Below, one piece after another: positions 20,880 to 32,538 of a stretch of DNA of 64,000 bases. The stretch spans positions 5,163,001 through 5,227,000 of the forward strand of contig CM043967.1 in NCBI GenBank assembly GCA_014529385.2, in the 5' to 3' direction. Position 1 is the stretch's first letter; each line of letters begins with the position of its first letter. Under the pieces are notes generated by a model, which did not search any database, was not told the origin of the DNA, and saw only the letters and a list, made by a program, of their open reading frames with translations. This DNA is from Adiantum capillus-veneris. Lineage: Eukaryota; Streptophyta; Polypodiopsida; Polypodiales; Pteridaceae. The translations under genes and the position numbers were made by a program.

Positions 20880-22315
20880 ACGACATTAGGAAATTTTGGA
20901 GGTCTTTTGGAGGTCTTTTTAGAAGAGAGAGAAAAAAGAGTTCCTCCAATGAGAGAAGGGCCAACGTTACGTAGAAAAATAAGTGGATATTAGCAAAATA
21001 TAAAAAAGGTATGAACCCAATTTTTAAATTTAATAAGATGTCATCGGACAATCTTACCATGTCTTAGTACCTTGTCTTCGTGTCAAAGAACCGATTTGGG
21101 TTGCAACACCTCTTCTTGATCTTTGATCTCTGGCGGGTCCTCAATTATTGGTTCTTTTGGTGGCTCTCCTTTGTAGGGCTTAAGTAGGCTCACATGAAAA
21201 GCATTGTGTATAAGCCAATGGTTGGGCAACTTGAGTTGATAAGCCATGTCATGATTGGCTTCAAGATTTGAAAAGGTCCTTTTTCTAATTTAACATAATA
21301 CTTTTGATGGCCCGTAGGATTTTTGCCCCATTGTTTGCCTCAATCAAGCCTTGGGAAACTTAAGTAAGACCCAATCATTTTCTTTGAGCGTTAAGGCCCT
21401 TTTGTGCTTGTCAGCATCAGCTTTTTGCCTTTGTTGAGAGATCGATATAGCCTCCTTAACCTTTTGAAAAGATTCTTGTAGGTCATGGCTATACTCATCA
21501 GTAGAGTGAAGATCTTTCCATGTACTTTAAGTAGCAAGGGACTTTTAGGTCTTCCCTCTATGATCTCAAAAGGTGCTTTTCCTGTAGTAGTATGGACAGT
21601 ATTATTGTACGCATACTCTACAAGGGGTAAGTACTTCTCCCATTATGATCGTTGATCTACTTCTGTAATATAAGTCTCTAGTAGCTCGAGTATCATGAGA
21701 TTGGCTATCTTAATTTGGCCATCCATTTGTGGGTGATAGGCCAAAAAGAAATCAACCTTGTACCTAGATTTTCAAAGAGACCCTTCCAAAAGTTACTAGT
21801 CATTCTAGGATCTCTATCTGACATGATGGATGTTGGTAATCCATGGTGTTTGAAAATCTGAGATATGAAGATGGTTGCCATTTGGTGTGCCATAGTAGTC
21901 TTCTTGATAGGAATAAAGTATGCTTGATTGCTAAACCTGTTGACTATTGTCTATATTCTTGTGTTCCCATGGACAAAGAGAAAATCCATGGATATACTCT
22001 CCCATGGTGAATTAGGATTGGCAATGGCTGGAGTAATCCAGGTTTCTTCCCTCTTTCATACTTAGTCTTTTGGCATACCACACATTTTGAAACATACTCT
22101 TGTATGTCCACTTTCATGGTAGGCCAATAGAAGTACGTCTCTACTCCTTGAAGAGTAGGTTGAATGCCTCTATGCCCCGCATAGGGAGAATCATGGGATT
22201 CATACATGACTTTCTCACAAAGGGAGTGGGTAGCACATAGCCTATTTCCATGGAGAAGATAACCATCCTGCAAGGTGAATGGTTTCTCTTTCTTCCCCAA
22301 AGCAAGGGCTGACAT
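20880..22315 (-). pseudogene. Ty3-2 integrase and chromodomain-like tail
   Basis: The zinc domain is visible as HDSPYAGHRGI and YVSKCVVCQKTKYERG. The core region includes QIFKHHGLPTSIMSDRDPRMTS (second catalytic Asp) and, after frame changes, YLPLVEYAYNNTVHTTTGKAP. The C-terminus has LPNHWLIHNAFHVSLLKPY-like reading at about 21200-21230, and then HEDKVLRHGKIVRR and YLIKFKNW (21084-21000), like the chromodomain-type end of chromovirus integrases. Several frame changes occur. In chromoviruses this domain directs insertion to chromatin marks. Confidence 0.75.
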
Positions 22316-22403
22316 TACATCTTAAAATTCAGGGTGAGTAGCATACTCATATGTCATAGAAGATAGATCATTGTGAGTTATTAGACACCGCATTGACTTT
22401 TGG

Positions 22404-22930
22404 TCATCGTGAAAGTGCATCGGCCACTTGATTGTGCTTACAGCAATGTGAGCAATATGAAAATAAAATTACGAAAAAAAATTTCCTCACCTCATTTGTT
22501 TGTCGGAAAGCTTGGTTTGTATCATGAAGTACTTGAAACTTTGGTGGTGTGTTCGTAAAATGAATGGAGTCCCCAATAAATAATGCTTCCATGTGTCCAA
22601 AGCATGTAGAACAACTAAAAGCTATTTCTTATAAATGCCCAAGACCCGTTCATCCGTGTTGAGCCTTTGGCTCTCATATGCTATGGCATGCCCTTCTTGA
22701 AGCAAGACTGCTCCAAGGCAATAACCACAAGCATCACATTTGACCTCAAATGGCTTTGAGAGATCAGAAAGCATGAGGACTAGTTGAGAGGTAAGCTTCT
22801 CGTTGAGCTTGTCAAAATCATTTTTCTCCTTAGCAGTCCATGAATACTTAACGTTCTTCTTTGTTAAATCATGTAACAGTCCTGCTATTTGAAAAAATTT
22901 TGCTATGAAGCATCTATAGTATGCACACAT
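22404..22930 (-). pseudogene. Ty3-2 RNase H
   Basis: Reading from 22930: FFQIAGLLHDLTKKNVKYSW (the RT-RNase H hinge), then PFEVKCDACGYCLGAVLLQE with the first catalytic Asp region, and SQRLNTDERVLGIYKK. After a frameshift, GDSIHFTNTPPKFQVL and HKWVADALSR-like NQVADALSR close the domain at about 22405. Confidence 0.8.
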
Positions 22931-22994
22931 ACCAATAAATCTTCTTAACTCATGTAGATTTCTTGGATTAGGCCATGCTTTTTTACCTCTAACT

Positions 22995-23656
22995 TCAATG
23001 GATCCATATGGATACCATGAAAAATTTGCTTTTCTTTTGGTTGAGAAAAGGCTTGTTCTCCCTCAATGCTTGAAAGATCACTTGGAGATGTTGCTTGTGT
23101 TCCTCCAAGGACTTGGAGTAGATGATGATATCATCAAACAACACTCCAGTGAACTTGCAGTAGGGTCTAAATATTTTCTCCATCAAACGATTGAATGTGG
23201 CTGGTACATTGGTCAAGCCAAAAGGCATGACTAGATATTCATAAAAACCAAACGTTGTACAAAACGTGGTCTTTAGGATATTTCTTCATCCATCCTTATT
23301 TGATGATAGCCACTTTTGAGGTCAATCCTACTGAAGTAGGTAGAGCCTTGTAGCTTATCAAACAGGTCTTCTACCTGAGGCACGGGAAATTTTTTTTTGA
23401 TAGTGATATGGTTTAGTGCTCGATAGTCCACACACATACGGTATGTACCATCTTTCTTTTGCACTAAAAGGACTGGAGAACAAAAGGGAGAGGAGCTAGG
23501 CCTCACCATCCATTTTTCTATTAATTCTTGTACTTGCCTCATGAGCTCCTCTTGTTGAGATTGGGAAACTCGATAAGGAGGCTTGTTATGCGGTGAGCGT
23601 CCTGGTAGGAGCTCAATTTGATGGTCATCATCCCCTCGTTTTGGAGGTAATTCCAT
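22995..23656 (-). pseudogene. Ty3-2 reverse transcriptase
   Basis: Motifs in order: ELIEKWMVRPSSSPFCSPVL, VQKKDGTYRMCVDYRALN, YFSRIDLKSGYHQIRM, then a stop and frame change, MPFGLTNVPATFNRLM and FTGVLFDDIIIYSKSLEEH with the F-D-D catalytic core. The fold is complete in motif order but is split near 23273. Confidence 0.85.
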
Positions 23657-24201
23657 AGGGGTAACATCGATAAAACAACTTGGAATCCATTTAGAAAAGT
23701 AGACAAGTTTAACTCTTCTTGATTCTTACCAGTTTCATTTGATAAATCATTAGCGTCATTAGTGGATTTTTTGACAAAAATTATATACGCAGAAATCGAA
23801 CTTTTCAGTGACTTATCAAAAGACGGTAAATTTACAAGTGGTATAGTACGACCAGACTCAATAGCATCTATATACATGCTCTTTCCTCTATAGGTGAAGT
23901 AGATTCTCCTTTCAAGGAATTTCATGTTGGCAGCCATGCGGTTGAACCATGGTGCCCCTAGGATAGCATTCTCATGTTGGAGAGGAGAGACGAAGAAGTC
24001 TTCTTTATCGACATAGCTTTGTACATGAAGTCTCAACTTCCCAATCAAGGGAGTAACGAAGGCTTGCTATCCCTTGAGAGATGTCTCAGCACTTACAGTA
24101 TCTCCCATCTCAAAATCTTGAATGCCTAACTTGGGGGCCAACTCCATTGATGTAGTTGTGAGTAGATCCAGGGTCAAACAAGATGAAGGCATCATGTCCC
24201 C
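23539..24201 (-). pseudogene. Ty3-2 protease region
   Basis: Reading near 24182-24146 gives LFDPGSTHNYING, where D-P-G replaces the usual D-S/T-G of retroviral-type proteases. Downstream HENAILGAPWFNRMAANMKF is the conserved ILG.PW block of plant Ty3 proteases. Stops and frame changes separate these parts. The region overlaps the start of RT in a different frame. Confidence 0.7.
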
Positions 24202-25656
24202 TTACCTTTCCCCAAGCATATGATCCTTTGCAATGAGCATCCTCTTTTGGAGCTTCAATGGTGGAAGCTCTAGGAGTCTCACTACATGCATTTCTCTTAG
24301 TGCAAGAACGATAGCCATGTCCTTGGTCCCCACACTTAAAACACTTAGGGTCCTTTTGAAAAGCTTCAATCTCTTCAGAAGAGAGTTTGTTTTTACCTTT
24401 GTAAACTCCCTTCTCCTTGGGTCAATTGTTGTTGTTGTTGTTATTGCAATTGCCTTGGGAAGAATTTTGGGCATTGGTTTTTCCCTTTGCATCACTTTTG
24501 TCTTTGTTTTCCATGGGCTAGACATTCCGTCTAGACCCTTGTTGGAAATCAATGTGGGAAGCAACCATGGTGTGGTGGATTACTTCGATGATAGAACCAG
24601 GCCGCTGGGAGTTGACATACTCGGTCATTTCTTCAGGTGATCCTGCACAAAATTGCCGCTTTTGCTCAGCAAAGTCTATCTTTTGGAAGACAGTAGCCTT
24701 GAGATGTAAATCCCAAAACTTGTCCACATATTTGTGAATAGAATCATGTGAGAGAAGCTTCAAGCTGCACCATTTGGTAAGTAATTTGTCCTTTGTATCG
24801 CTTGCAAGGAATTGCTTCATGATGGAAACTCGTAGAGATTTTGATGTCTTTGGGGCTTTGCTGTTGTTTCCACAAAGGCTAGCCCACCATTGACGAGGTG
24901 AATTCTAGAAGTGAATAGCTACATGGTGTAGCTTGGAGGACTCCATGAAGCCCTCGTCTCCAAATTCCGCAATTGCATGAAGGCCAATACTTTGTTGGTG
25001 GCACCAAAGGTTCCATCATAGGTGAGAAAAGAGATCCTCTTTCCTCCCTTTGAGCTTTTGTGATCTTTGCCATGCAGGATATGATTTGTGATGTCCTCCC
25101 CTCTTGTATTCTCTAGGAGAGTAGCCATAGCTTTCATCGGAAGAGGAGGAAGGTGAAGAAGAAGGAGAAGAGGGTGACCTCTTTCTTGACCTTTTCTTCA
25201 TTTGTTTCCTCTGTTCCCTTTTGGAGTGACAAGGAAAACTGTGTGTTGACCGTTTCCTCATGGGAGGAGTTGGCGATCGTCTAGACCGCCGTCTTCGTGG
25301 AGCCACAACTTCAGAGGAACTTAGGGATTCATTACTTTCTTGTTCTTTGGATTCCTCCTCTCGTATGGGAGAGAGTCTTCTTCTGGGGGTCTCATCAAGA
25401 GGCTCCTAAGCTCTCTCTCCTCTTGGAGAGGAAGCAAAATCCCATAAGCACGAAGTTGTTGAGTAACTTTGGCTTGCAAAGTAGGGTTGCCCATAGCTTG
25501 ATGCAACCTAGTAACAAGATGATCGATAAACATGAGGGCGTCATCATGAGCACCTTCATGTGCAAAATCAAAGTTATCAATGTTCATTCTACTCTCTTGG
25601 TTATTTTCAGCCATGCTTATCATACTTATGTGTTTACTTAGTGTATTCTTTGGCAA
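24202..25656 (-). pseudogene. Ty3-2 gag with zinc knuckle
   Basis: An N-terminal part (25656-25321) has FAHEGAHDDALMFIDHLVTR and an Arg/Ser-rich segment follows (about 25306-25140, RRRRSRRSPTPPMRKRS). The gag core (24820-24518) includes KLLTKWCSLKLLSHDSIHKY and FCAGSPEEMTEYV. The zinc knuckle CFKCGDQGHGYRSC lies at 24302-24343. The parts are in different frames, so the gene is broken. Confidence 0.78.
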
Positions 25657-26013
25657 TTCAAAACCTTAGTTGCTACTCCTCTTAGCCTTTGAGATTAAGA
25701 ACTGAAGTATCTACACCCACGGCTCGAATTGGTTAATTATAGAGAGTAGTGGGGTGGGTCTAACATAGCAGAATTGCTGAGGGATATCTCCTTTTGGACT
25801 TCTTATGGATCAATAATGATAAAGCTGTAGGCAAGTCTAAAAAGACCCCATTATTAAGACCAAATCTCTTGAGGTGTGCACCATATCCCACATAGTGGGC
25901 TCAACAAAACCGATAATAGATCCAGTCTCACTTACCCTAATATATTAACACAATCAACCATTAATAGGCTACTTAAGGACCTCTCTTTTTAAGCAAGTAA
26001 AGAGAAACCAACT

Positions 26014-26025
26014 GCTCTGATACCA
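26014..26025 (-). promoter_or_regulatory. Primer binding site of Ty3-2
   Basis: Plus-strand GCTCTGATACCA is the complement of TGGTATCAGAGC and lies one base from the TGTAATG LTR edge at 26027. The leader between this site and gag (25657-26013) is non-coding. Confidence 0.88.
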
Positions 26026-26026
26026 A

Positions 26027-26722
26027 TGTAATGAAAATGGCCTATGAACTTTGAGAATAGTGGAACTAAGAGAATTAGAGTGAGCATTTTTGTGAGATTA
26101 CTTTGAGAACATAGAGGGTGAACTTAATTGATGGTACCAGCATAAACATAGTACTTAATTAACTTGGCATGAACAATACTTTGGAAGAGAGAGAGTATTA
26201 GATAACATGAAATAGTTGAGGATCGGATTTCCTTGGAGCCTGTTCCCTCTCCAAAAGGCGTTTGTATTATAGATTCTCCCATCAAGAGAGACTTGATACA
26301 ATACAATCTTTGTGTTCCTTGTGACCTAGGTGATGCAATGAATATGGAAATCTTCATGTCATCACAAGCATAACATAAACTTTACAAAAAGCATTAACTA
26401 TCCCTAGCCTCAGTCCCAAGGCCTCAAACACCTTCGAAGGTGGAGAGAGCTAGCGGGGAATGAGGGTAAGGAAGAGGAAGAAGAATCATCCATAGGAGAA
26501 AGAAACAGTTCCTCACTTATCATCACTCTTCTTGCTTAGCATAGCATAATAGCATAGTAATGAAGATGAAGATGATGTCTAGCTTAAGCATTGAAGCATG
26601 GCTGTTGGTTGTATATGCATTCCATAGCCAAGAGTGTTGGTGTAGGCTCTCCACTTCTCAACAAGCTTTGAGAAGGAGATGGAGCTCTTGAACTTTGCAC
26701 TTCACACAATGAGTGTGTGTGT

Positions 26723-26774
<52 letters not shown>

Positions 26775-26782
26775 GAGTATAC

Positions 26783-26860
<78 letters not shown>

Positions 26861-27450
26861 TTATTTATTTATATCATTTGGACATGTGTCCTCTTTTTCT
26901 TCTTTGAGAGAAAGAACTTAATTATTTATTTTTATGCATCTAAATTCTCATTGGATCCCTTTAAAGCCTATCCAATAGGATTCAAGCACAACATGAGGGC
27001 CACATGTGGAGGATCTTGACATGTGTCTCTTAAGATATCATGTTTGAATTGATCACTTCAAGCACCTAGTCATTAAAGCATGAAAACCGTTTGTTCCTCT
27101 TTAGAGATTATGTTTGAATTGAAAACTTCAAGAACCTCAGTCATTTAAGCATGGGAAGCACCTCAAGCTTGGGCAAGCCTTCTCATAAACACCTTAAGCC
27201 CTTTAGTTAGCAAGCCAACAAGCACCTCATGCTTGGGTAGGATTCCCACCTCAAGGTTAGCCCTAGCTTACCTAAGGTCAAAGGACTTTTTAACACTAGC
27301 TTTTGGAGGTCTTTAATGAATCTAACCCTAAGGTCTTTAAGCTCCATTAGGTAGCATTGCTCTTTAACAGAACATCTCTCATTTGAACCCTTTAACCTTG
27401 GCCCCGTGTTGAGACAGATCCATAAGCACATGTCTATATTCTAACCCTTG
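26027..27450 (-). repeat. 5' LTR of Ty3-2 and adjoining DNA (outer edge not defined)
   Basis: The inner edge TGTAATG is fixed by the primer site. The outer edge is not visible, as no second copy exists for comparison. The stretch includes the compound repeat at 26713-26856 and weak local duplications (TGTTTGAATTGA... at about 27043 and 27110). No gene is seen from 26860 to 27489. Confidence 0.45.
26713..26856. repeat. Compound microsatellite (TG)n-(G)37-(CT)n
   Basis: A TG run (26713-26736) passes into 37 G (26737-26773), then GTGAGTATACAC and a CT run (about 26786-26856). Three different simple repeats in direct succession are unusual. Confidence 0.92.
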
Positions 27451-27489
27451 TTCTTCTTTATTCTCCCACCTTAAATGATCATTTTAATA

Positions 27490-28430
27490 TGAGGAAATCA
27501 TTTGGGTTGGTTAGTTACTAGATTTTATGACGACAGTAATGTAGCCACTTCTCATGGTTCTTCTGCGAGTGGAAAATCACATGTTCCTAATGCTTCTGCT
27601 AGCAGCAATTTGTCTGGAACTTTTGGTGATAAGGGAAAAAAGAAGATGCATTGCCATTATTGTAAAGCTAATGATGACTTGATCAAGCAGTGTCCTAAGT
27701 TGAAGGCCAAAGAGGCTAAGAAGAAAGAGGGTGGCAAATGCTGGTTCCACTACAAATGTAGCTATTGTTGAGTCTTTTGTGAAAGGAGATTGTGATGCTG
27801 ATGTTGATACAGAATGGGCTTTTAGTGTAGAGTGTACCTATAATCCTGTTGTCCATGATGCATGCATGTCAGTTGCTACAGATTCACATATGTGGTATTT
27901 TGACAGTGGTTCTACAAAGCACATTACCTCATATCGTGATTTTTTCATCTCTCTTGAGTTTGTTTCTCATGGGAACTCAGTTACTTGTGCCAACAATGCC
28001 TCTTATCCGGTTCAGAGAGTTGGAAAGATTGTGCTTACTGTTATAAATAGTAGTTCTTTCACACTTGTTGATGCACTTTATGTACCTGGGATCACAGTAA
28101 TATTTTGTATGTATATGCACTTGCTAGACTTGGTCTTGTAGTCAGATTTGTGGATGATAGATATATTGTACATGATGCATCTGGGATTTTATATTGTGGA
28201 CTCTATAAGCTCACTTTGTATGACAAGTGTGGGCAGAATTTTGCGAATGCAATTGTGGATTCAAAGGCTATTTCAGATGCAAAACTCTGGCATACACGTT
28301 TTGGTCATCTGAATTTTTCCAGTTTGCTGCGTTTGCAAAAATCTGATATGGTTGCTTCCTTGCCGCCTCTTGAAGCACCTATCAAACATGTTTGTGAAGG
28401 CTATATTTTGGGTAAGATGTAGCGTTCAAA
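27490..28430 (+). pseudogene. Copia-2 gag end, protease and integrase zinc domain
   Basis: Gag ends with CHYCKANDDLIKQC, a zinc knuckle in which the usual His is Asp. Protease has WYFDSGSTKHITSYRDFF with an intact D-S-G. After a frame change the integrase zinc domain reads LWHTRFGHLNFSSLLRL and HVCEGYILGK, where the first C of the C..C pair remains and the second is changed to Tyr. The gag-protease junction also has a frameshift near 27760. Confidence 0.8.
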
Positions 28431-29130
28431 GTTTCAAAAGGATGGTTTAGTTAGGATCACATGCAGGTTGCAGCTTGTGCATCGTGATGTTTGTGGGCCC
28501 ATGCAAACTCCGTCCTTGGGCATTACCTTTACGTTGTGACTTTCATTGATGATTACTTCGGGCATGCATAGGTGTATCCGCTTAAAGAAAAGTCCAAAGT
28601 TTTTATGTGCTTCAAACAATTTTTGGCTATGGCTGAAAATGTCTCGAACTGTACTATGGGCACCCTTCATTCTGAATTTAATGCATTTCTAGCTAGTATT
28701 TGGATAAAACACCAATGTATAGTGCCTTATACGCCTCAAGCAAAATGGTGTTGCTGAGAGGAAAAATAAGTCACTTACAGAAATGGCACGATGTATGGTC
28801 AAAAGTCAAGCTTTGCCGCATTCGTTCTGGCTTGAGGCCATCATGTGTGGCACTTATGTACTTAGCAGGCTTCCTACAAAATCTTTGTAGTCTATTACTC
28901 CATATGAAGCATGGCATGATAGAAAGCTTTCTATTGAGCACAGGCATGCTTTTGGTTGCTTGACATATGCTTCAATGCCACAAACACAACGCAAAAGATT
29001 GTATGATAAGGCTGTCAAATGTTTTTTGTTGGTTATAGTGCTAAAAGCAAAGGTTACAGGTTGTATCATCCGCAAAAAAATTGTATCTTGGTCTCACGAG
29101 ATGTTGTGTTTGTGAAAGATTCTATTTAGC
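28431..29130 (+). pseudogene. Copia-2 integrase core, heavily frameshifted
   Basis: Visible pieces are LVHRDVCGPMQT (first Asp), QNGVAERKNKSLTEMARCM (catalytic Glu), LEAIMCGTYVLSRLPTKSL and HAFGCLTYASMPQTQRKRL. At least four frame changes occur over 700 bp. Confidence 0.78.
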
Positions 29131-31032
29131 CCTTGTTGTCATGTACTAGAGATAATAATGTCAGCTCACAGGACATTTATGACACCTTGTTGCCTCTTTT
29201 TAGTGGTGGACGTTCGAATGTAAATTACAATGAGGCAAATGTACATCCTATGGGGGTTTTTAAAAATGTTACGGATCAGCCTATTATTGATGCAGATGTA
29301 TATGATGTACTTAATGAGGAAAGGGCTGAAAATGAGCAAGCTAGAGGTATGCGAAAATGGCTGGTGCATACATTGTGTAACAATAAATTGGATGCACCTT
29401 TGTCTAGTCGCACTTGTGCAGGCTCTCGCCATGCATCTTATGCATCAGATTGGTATGCTTTGGCTGTGTCTAGCTTACATGATGTTGAGGAACCTCTATC
29501 TTTTGATGAAGCACAGAATTTAGAAAATTGGATGGCTGCCATGGAATCGGATTATGATGCACTTATAGAAAATGACACATGGACTTTATGTGATTTGCCT
29601 CCTAGCAAAAAGGCCATTGGTACGAAGTGGGTTTATAAGTTGAAACGCAAGCTAGATGGTGAGATTGATCGTTATAAGGCTCGACTTGTTGTAAAGGGTT
29701 ATGCACAGCAAAAAGGCATAGATTATGAAGAGACTTTTTCTCCCACTTTTGTATGACTACTGTGCGTTTTCTATGTGCATTGGCAGCTCATTTTGGTTGG
29801 GAGGTACATCATTTTGGTTGGGATGTACATCAATCAGACATTGTTACTGTCTTGAATGGTGACATATTGAGGAAGTTTATGTAACACATGCAGCCTCCCG
29901 GTTTTGTCAAGAAAGGACAAGAGGATAAGGTGTGCAAATGAAATAAATCTTTATAAAGGTTGAAGCAATCTCTGCGTGCTTGGTATGAGAAGGTTGACAC
30001 TCATTTGGTCAAACGAGGCTTTTGTAACAGTCCAACAGAAAGCACATTGTATGTAAAGCATGAGGGTGATGTCGTTCTCATTGTGGTTCTTTATGTAGAT
30101 GATTTTCTGATCACTAGACCAAATGAGAGACATATTGCTGAATTTAAGGCTGATTTGAATGCTAATTTATGGGTGAAAGATTTGGAGATGTTGCATCATT
30201 ACATGGATATATTGTTTAAGGAGTGTGATGGTGGTATTGCCTTGTGTCAAAAAAGTTACATAGAGACATTACTATGTAAGTTTGGACTTGAGGATTGTAA
30301 ACCTATTGCCATTCCCATGGAAGCAGGTTTGAAAGTCTTCATGATGCTGGTGATCCTGCAGTGTCACTCTTTACCAGACTTCTTTTGGATGCCTCATTTA
30401 GGTATGCAACACGAGGTTGGATATTCAATTTGCAGTCTCACATGTCAGCAAATTTATGCATAGCCCAAGGTCTAAGCATTGGCAGGATGTCAAGAGGATT
30501 TTCTGCTACTTGAGGGGCACTTTACATCTTGGCTTGTTTTATCCCAAGGGGGGATCATTGCCGCCAGACTTACATGCTTTTTCGGACTTAGATTGGGTTG
30601 GTTGTTTTGACACGCGAGTGTCCACAATTGGTTTTTGTTTCATGCTTGGCAGTTCATGTATATCATGGTTGAGCAAGAAGCAGCCTATTGTGGCCACTTC
30701 TAGTTGTGAGGCTAAGTACAAGGAAGTCTTCACAGATACAGCTGAATGTGTATGGCTCAGATGCCTTATGGCTTATTTGGGTGTTGTATAGGAAACTTTA
30801 CACTGACAATCAAAGCGCATTGGTAGTTGCCAAGAACCCAGTTTTTCATGCTCGCACAAAGCACATTGAGGTGCATTACCACTATGTCAAGGAGAGGCTC
30901 TCTGCAGGAAAGATCAGTTTGGCTTATGTGCCAATACAAGACAACCTTGCAGATCTTTTCACAAAGGTATTGTCTCATGAGAAGTTTGAAGCTTTCCGCA
31001 AAGCTTTGGGCTTACTCCCGTTTGTGAACTGA
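29131..31032 (+). pseudogene. Copia-2 reverse transcriptase and RNase H
   Basis: RT begins with WMAAMESDYDALIENDTW, GTKWVYKLKRKLDGEIDRYK and KGYAQQKGIDYEETFSP, is interrupted at about 29755-29960 (including a ~20-bp repeat of CATTTTGGTTGGGA), then continues with KQSLRAWYEKVD and VVLYVDDFLITRPN (active-site YVDD intact). RNase H has DLDWVGCFDTRVSTIGFCF and, after a frame change, LYTDNQSALVVAKN and NLADLFTKVLSHEKFEAF. Broken copy. Confidence 0.85.
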
Positions 31033-31096
31033 TCATGTCCTTAGGGCATTGAACTTCCCTCTACTCATGTGCCAACTCTCGTTCACCACATCAGTC

Positions 31097-31257
31097 TAGG
31101 GGGGATTTGTCACCATATACATGTGGTAGTGATGTGTGTGAACACACTTAGGACTACCGAGGCATTTTTTCCTTCACTAGGAGGTTTTTTCCCCAATGCA
31201 TTGTATATACGTCCATTCATTCTAGGGCTATCTATCTTTCCATTGCACACTAAGTAG
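31097..31257 (+). repeat. Copia-2 polypurine tract and 3' LTR start
   Basis: The polypurine tract CTAGGGGGGA (31097-31105 core) is followed by the LTR TGTCACCATATACATG at 31108. About 150 bp match the reverse complement of 32385-32538, including CACTAGGAGGTTTTTTCCC and GTATATAC. From 31258 to about 31690 I see no gene. Confidence 0.75.
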
Positions 31258-31689
31258 CCGCTTGGACGCGATGAGACGTCTGATTAGATGATGTCAGTCT
31301 AGCCGTAGCTAGATAGCATTAGTTTCCTTTTGTCATAGCATGTATAATGAGATGATGTGTATACGTCTTTTTGTAACTATGGAAAACCATGTATATTTTC
31401 TCATTAATGACAATGGTGTTGTAACTATTACATTTGCAAAGTTTAACAATCAAGTGATTTTGCCTATGATGTGTACAATTGTCATTGATTTACTTTCATC
31501 AATTTACTTTTGTCAGTTTTGTATCTTTATTCTGCAAACAATACTATGGATGATGGAGTTAATGGTTATATTGTCTTGTGGGTGACTACTTTGGGTCTAT
31601 ACCTTGCACTTTCTTTCAAAGGTGAATCTGGGCTTATCTTGGATTCATTTAGGTTTACACTATTATTGAAACATTCAATATGGTGGATG

Positions 31690-31717
31690 GGTGGTAGGGC
31701 ATTGAATGCCCTGCCAC
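31690..31717. repeat. Hairpin, 14-bp stem
   Basis: GGTGGTAGGGCATT is followed at once by AATGCCCTGCCACC after a G, giving a stem with one mismatch. It lies just left of the CACTA-like terminal block. Confidence 0.7.
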
Positions 31718-31729
31718 CCAAAAAAATTT

Positions 31730-31983
31730 ACTCTCGTGCGTCGCTATATAAGGCTCTGCAATGTCGCTATGAGCGTCGCTATAGGTAGCTTGTAACCGTC
31801 ACTATAAGCGTCGCTATAGGCATCGCTATATAGCGTCGCATATAGCGACGATTATAGCCACGCTCATAGCGACGTTCCCATAGTAACACTGTTAGCGACG
31901 GTCTTAGCGACGCCGGGGAGTATAAAAACCCAATGTATTTCCGTCGCTAAAAACGTCACAAGTGCACACAACCTCTTGTAGTG
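31730..31983 (-). mobile_element. CACTA-type DNA transposon terminus with subterminal repeats
   Basis: The plus strand ends TCTTGTAGTG at 31974-31983, the reverse complement of CACTACAAGA, the hallmark terminus of plant CACTA (En/Spm) elements. Inside it lies an array of CGTCGCTATA and its complement TATAGCGACG (about a dozen copies in both orientations, 31740-31960), as expected of subterminal transposase-binding repeats. The opposite terminus and a transposase were not found, so this is an end fragment or a very small derivative. Confidence 0.72.
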
Positions 31984-32303
31984 TTAAGAGACTTAACCCA
32001 ATAGAAAATGCCCAAACTGAGTAGAAAATGAAGGGAAATTGCACGTGCTATATAGCACAAACCACATTAAATGTCAAAGACATGTTATGTAAAAATTTAT
32101 AGTGGAATTTATATATATATATATATAGTACTTGCAGTAGTGGATACAAAGGCAAAAACGAGCCCTAGTCAAAATTCTGAGCACACTAAACACTACGAGC
32201 TTACTCAAAGTATTTATTGATTTGTGATATTCTTTAAAGCTCACCAAAATCAAAGAAAGTGAGTAGGGGATCTTGGCGATTATGCTCAGGAGGACGCAAC
32301 TTA

Positions 32304-32538
32304 TTTTGATACCAATTATTGAATTTAGGATTGGAAGAATGTACACAGATCTTGGAGATGGAGAAGAAGCTCAAGGCAAAAAAAACTGAGTGTATTACTT
32401 GGTGTGCAAATACAAGATAAAATAGCCCCAGAGTGATGGTATATACAAAGCATGGGAAAAAACCTCCTAGTGAGGGAAAAAAGTACCCCTACAATTCTAA
32501 GTTTCTTCACACATATCACTACCATATACATGGTAACA
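32304..32538 (-). repeat. Inverted copia LTR related to Copia-2, with primer-site relic
   Basis: On the minus strand a 219-bp LTR runs from 32538 (TGTTACC) to 32320 (CA). It matches the Copia-2 3' LTR start in inverse orientation. A TTGGTATCAAAA sequence (32315-32304) is a primer site with its last bases changed. About 250 bp of leader (to about 32050, with an AT microsatellite at 32109-32126) follows, then homology ends. Confidence 0.7.

Larger units (their letters stand above)
20880..26026 (-). mobile_element. Ty3-2, chromovirus-like Ty3/gypsy element, internal region
   Basis: From right to left on the minus strand: primer site (26014-26025), leader, gag with zinc knuckle, protease, RT, RNase H, integrase and a terminal region with a chromodomain-like block, i.e. 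the Ty3 order. The 5' LTR begins at 26027 (TGTAATG). No matching 3' LTR is visible left of 20880, so the element is 3'-truncated. Multiple stops and frameshifts make it non-functional. Confidence 0.85.
27490..31330 (+). mobile_element. Copia-2, Ty1/copia element, 5'-truncated
   Basis: Reading left to right: end of gag with zinc knuckle, protease, integrase, RT, RNase H, polypurine tract and 3' LTR. The gag N-terminus, primer site and 5' LTR are missing; the element begins abruptly near the Ty3-2 LTR. The 3' LTR starts TGTCACC at 31108. If its length equals the related inverted LTR (219 bp) it ends near 31330, but similarity fades after about 31257. Confidence 0.82.
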
